Shown here: positions 6,490 to 8,051 of the stretch, one piece after another | How the letters are laid out: every line of letters begins with the position of its first letter | Position numbering within the stretch: the stretch's first letter is position 1 | Assembly (NCBI GenBank): GCA_965363675.1 | Contig: CBDTTW010000138.1 | Location: forward strand, 1 to 8,051 | DNA length: 8,051 bases | Source of the DNA: CBDTTW01 sp965363675 | Lineage (GTDB): Bacteria; Bacteroidota; Rhodothermia; Rhodothermales; DASSAV01 | Direction: 5' to 3' | Translations under genes and position numbers: made by a program | The notes under the pieces: generated by a model | What the model was told of the DNA's origin: nothing | What the model saw: the letters and a program-made list of their open reading frames with translations, nothing else | The model's database searches: none

Positions 6490-7199
6490 GCCGCCCCGCC
6501 TTCGAGTACACCGGCCGCGAGCTGGAGGCGATGGACTTCGCCCGGAACTACCACCGGTGGATTCTGGACGCCTTCCGGCCGCACCTCGGCGGCGTCGTGG
6601 CCGAGGTGGGCGCGGGCACGGGCAGTTTCTCCGAACTGCTGCTGGCCGAGGCGCGCCCCCGGCATCTGCACGCCGTCGAGCCGTCGGCCAACTTGTTTCC
6701 GCACCTGAAGGCCCACCTCGGCGCGCGCCCCGACGTGACGCTGCACCATGCCTACTTCGCCGACGCGGCGCCCGGCCTGCGCGGAAGCCTGGGGGCGGTG
6801 GTCTACGTCAACGTCATGGAGCATGTGCCGGACGATGCGGCCGAGGCGCGCCTGGCCTACGAGGCGCTGGCCCCCGGCGGCGCGCTCTGCCTGTTCTCGC
6901 CTGCGCTGCGGTGGCTCTACAGCCCGTTCGACCGCAAGCTGGGCCACTACCGGCGCTACCACAAGGCGGATTTGCGGGCGCTGGCCGAGGGGGCGGGCTT
7001 CCGCGTCGAGACGCTGCGCTACTTCGACGCGGCGGGCATCGCGCCGTGGTACGTCGCCTTCGTGCTGCTGCGGCAGACGCTCGGGGCGGGGCAGGTGCGG
7101 TGGTACGACCGGCTTATCGTGCCCGTCGCGCGCCGACTGGAAGCCCTCGGCGAGCCGCCGCTCGGCAAGAACCTGCTGCTCGTCGCGCGCAAGCCCTAG
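6486..7199 (+). CDS. Class I SAM-dependent methyltransferase, 237 aa
   Basis: Soluble Rossmann-fold methyltransferase using S-adenosylmethionine. SAM-binding motif I is VVAEVGAGTGSFSELLL (37-53); the acidic residue after strand 2 is E65 in HAVEPSANL; the strand 4 block is VVYVNVMEHVPDD (105-117), and the LAPGG turn is at 128-132. A block PFDRKLGHYRRYHKADL (147-163) marks a subgroup that I recall beside glycosyltransferases in surface polysaccharide and polyprenyl-phosphate-sugar loci. The C-terminal part has a hydrophobic patch at about 183-198 (APWYVAFVLL) that might touch the membrane but is short for a helix. The target could be a sugar hydroxyl, a lipid carrier or another cluster product; the sequence does not say. 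The ATG is supported by the ATGA overlap with the GT-C gene, a GGAGG upstream, and a natural N-terminus (MSRPAFEYTGREL). The frame happens to stay open upstream through the GT-C gene, but that region encodes the other protein. It ends in TAG nine bases before the next gene, in the same frame. Confidence 0.92.
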   Translation: MSRPAFEYTGRELEAMDFARNYHRWILDAFRPHLGGVVAEVGAGTGSFSELLLAEARPRHLHAVEPSANLFPHLKAHLGARPDVTLHHAYFADAAPGLRGSLGAVVYVNVMEHVPDDAAEARLAYEALAPGGALCLFSPALRWLYSPFDRKLGHYRRYHKADLRALAEGAGFRVETLRYFDAAGIAPWYVAFVLLRQTLGAGQVRWYDRLIVPVARRLEALGEPPLGKNLLLVARKP

Positions 7200-7208
7200 G
7201 CCCCGCCC

Positions 7209-8051
7209 ATGCGCATCCTGATGCTGCTCGACGCGCCGTACCCTCCCGATCCACGGGTCGAGAAGGAGGCGCATACCCTCGCGGCGCACGGCCACGAGGT
7301 GCATGTGCTTTGCCTCCGGTATGCGCGCGACGAGGCGCCCGAGGCCGTCGTGGAGGGCGTGCGGGTGCGCCGGCTGTGGTTGCCGCGCGAGGCGGCGCGC
7401 AAGATGCTGGGGCTGATCTGGGCGCTGCCGCTGTACCGCTGGTTCTGGCGGCGCGCCATCCGGCAGGCCGTACGGCGGCTGCGGCCGGGGGCGGTGCACG
7501 CCCACGATTTGCCGCTCGGGCTGCCGCTCGTGGAGGCGCTGCCCGAAGGCGGCCCGGCGCGCGTGCTCGATCTGCACGAGAACTACCCCGACCTCCTCCG
7601 GTCGAGCACGAACGCCACCCGCTTCCCGCAGCGGCTGTTCTTCGACTTCGAGCGGTGGGTCGGGCTGGAACGGCGGCTCGTCGGCGAAGTGGACGCCGTC
7701 GTCGTCATCAACGAGGCCAACCGCGCGCGTTTGCGCCGGGCCTACCGGCGGGTGCGTCCCCTAGTGGTCGTGCCCAACACGGTGCGGCTTTCGGCCGGCC
7801 CGCCGCCGGAGCCGGGGCCCGACGTGCGGCGGTGGTTTCCGGCGGAGGCGGTAAACCTGCTCTACATCGGCGGCCTCGACCAGACGCGCGGCCTCGAAAC
7901 CGTCTTGGAGGGTATGGCGCGGGCGCGGTCGGCGCACCCGAGCCTGCGCCTTGTGCTCGTCGGCTCGGGGACGCACGCCGAGGCGCTGCGGCGGCAGGGG
8001 GCGGCGCTGGGCTTGGCCGAGGCGGCGGCGGTCCCCGGCCGCATCCCCCCC
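7209..8051 (+). CDS. GT4-like (GT-B fold) glycosyltransferase, 3'-truncated by window edge
   Basis: The frame is open from the ATG at 7209 to the right edge (281 codons, no stop), so roughly the last 100 or so residues of a typical member are missing. Seen: an immediate Rossmann strand RILMLLDAPYPPDPRVEKEA (2-21), the PPDPRV loop common in GT4 enzymes; VHAHDLPLGLPL (96-107); DLHENYPDLL (121-130); VVVINEANR (164-172); VVVPNTV (186-192); then C-terminal-domain strands LLYIGGLDQTRGLE (217-230), with the GG...RG donor-phosphate loop, and LVLVGSGTHAEAL (248-260). The E-x7-E donor-binding helix should lie beyond the edge. Likely a cytoplasmic retaining glycosyltransferase adding one sugar to the pathway glycan; donor unknown. 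DLHENYPD resembles the block in enzymes making capsule or exopolysaccharide. The start is nine bases after the methyltransferase TAG, in the same frame, with no clear ribosome site. It has only modest resemblance to the first GT4-like enzyme, so it is not a recent duplicate. Confidence 0.9.
   Translation, partial: MRILMLLDAPYPPDPRVEKEAHTLAAHGHEVHVLCLRYARDEAPEAVVEGVRVRRLWLPREAARKMLGLIWALPLYRWFWRRAIRQAVRRLRPGAVHAHDLPLGLPLVEALPEGGPARVLDLHENYPDLLRSSTNATRFPQRLFFDFERWVGLERRLVGEVDAVVVINEANRARLRRAYRRVRPLVVVPNTVRLSAGPPPEPGPDVRRWFPAEAVNLLYIGGLDQTRGLETVLEGMARARSAHPSLRLVLVGSGTHAEALRRQGAALGLAEAAAVPGRIPP

Noticed and set aside
4827..7199. 790-codon + strand frame that could suggest an N-terminal extension of the methyltransferase by about 550 residues
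   Set aside because: The upstream part is out of frame with the GT-C gene and gives Gly/Arg/Ala-rich low complexity; the methyltransferase starts naturally at the ATG at 6486.
6393..7577. Open frame on the - strand (394 codons) opposite the methyltransferase
   Set aside because: It crosses two well-supported + strand genes and has the same antisense composition bias.

Overview
The window is very GC-rich and tightly packed, with strongly GC-biased third codon positions. All six genes lie on the + strand. The longest gap between genes is 31 bases, so no non-coding stretch needs separate comment. No rRNA, tRNA, CRISPR array, insertion sequence or convincing terminator was seen. The protein subfamilies (YfhO-like membrane protein with an FHESLGGYH block, a GT4-like enzyme starting FPPSGGSGVQR, a GT-C protein with a GGDNAAYY loop) recall the Bacteroidota/Rhodothermota side of the bacterial tree. 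A Rhodothermota-like organism of high GC is a reasonable guess, but it is inferred from remembered family resemblance and not from a marker gene.

Layout: (1) 2-1486, a YfhO-family polytopic membrane protein cut by the left edge. (2) 1483-2826, a cytoplasmic GT4-like glycosyltransferase that overlaps gene 1 by ATGA. (3) 2858-3967, a non-hydrolysing UDP-GlcNAc 2-epimerase-family enzyme. (4) 3942-4730, a GT2 polyprenyl-phosphate-sugar synthase-like enzyme whose start overlaps the epimerase end. (5) 4750-6489, a GT39/ArnT-like GT-C membrane glycosyltransferase. (6) 6486-7199, a class I SAM methyltransferase that overlaps gene 5 by ATGA. (7) 7209 to the right edge, a second GT4-like glycosyltransferase, cut at its C-terminus. 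That makes seven reading frames in all, five complete and two partial.

Together they read as part of a cell-surface glycan operon. The epimerase would make a nucleotide-activated ManNAc-type sugar. The two GT4-like enzymes would build a glycan on the cytoplasmic side. The GT2 enzyme would load a sugar onto a polyprenyl phosphate. The two GT-C type membrane proteins (YfhO-like and GT39-like) are the sort that take lipid-linked sugars on the outer face of the membrane and transfer them to an acceptor. The methyltransferase may modify a sugar, lipid or other small molecule of the pathway. No flippase, polymerase, ligase or initiating phosphosugar transferase lies in the window, so the pathway must extend beyond it.

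This is a coherent but largely conventional locus. I found no strong evidence of a previously undescribed system. The points most worth checking are the N-terminal CxxC extension of the GT2 enzyme, the epimerase subfamily (ManNAc versus ManNAc3NAcA type), the GT2/GT39/YfhO pairing, and the same-frame methyltransferase/glycosyltransferase junction separated only by a TAG codon.
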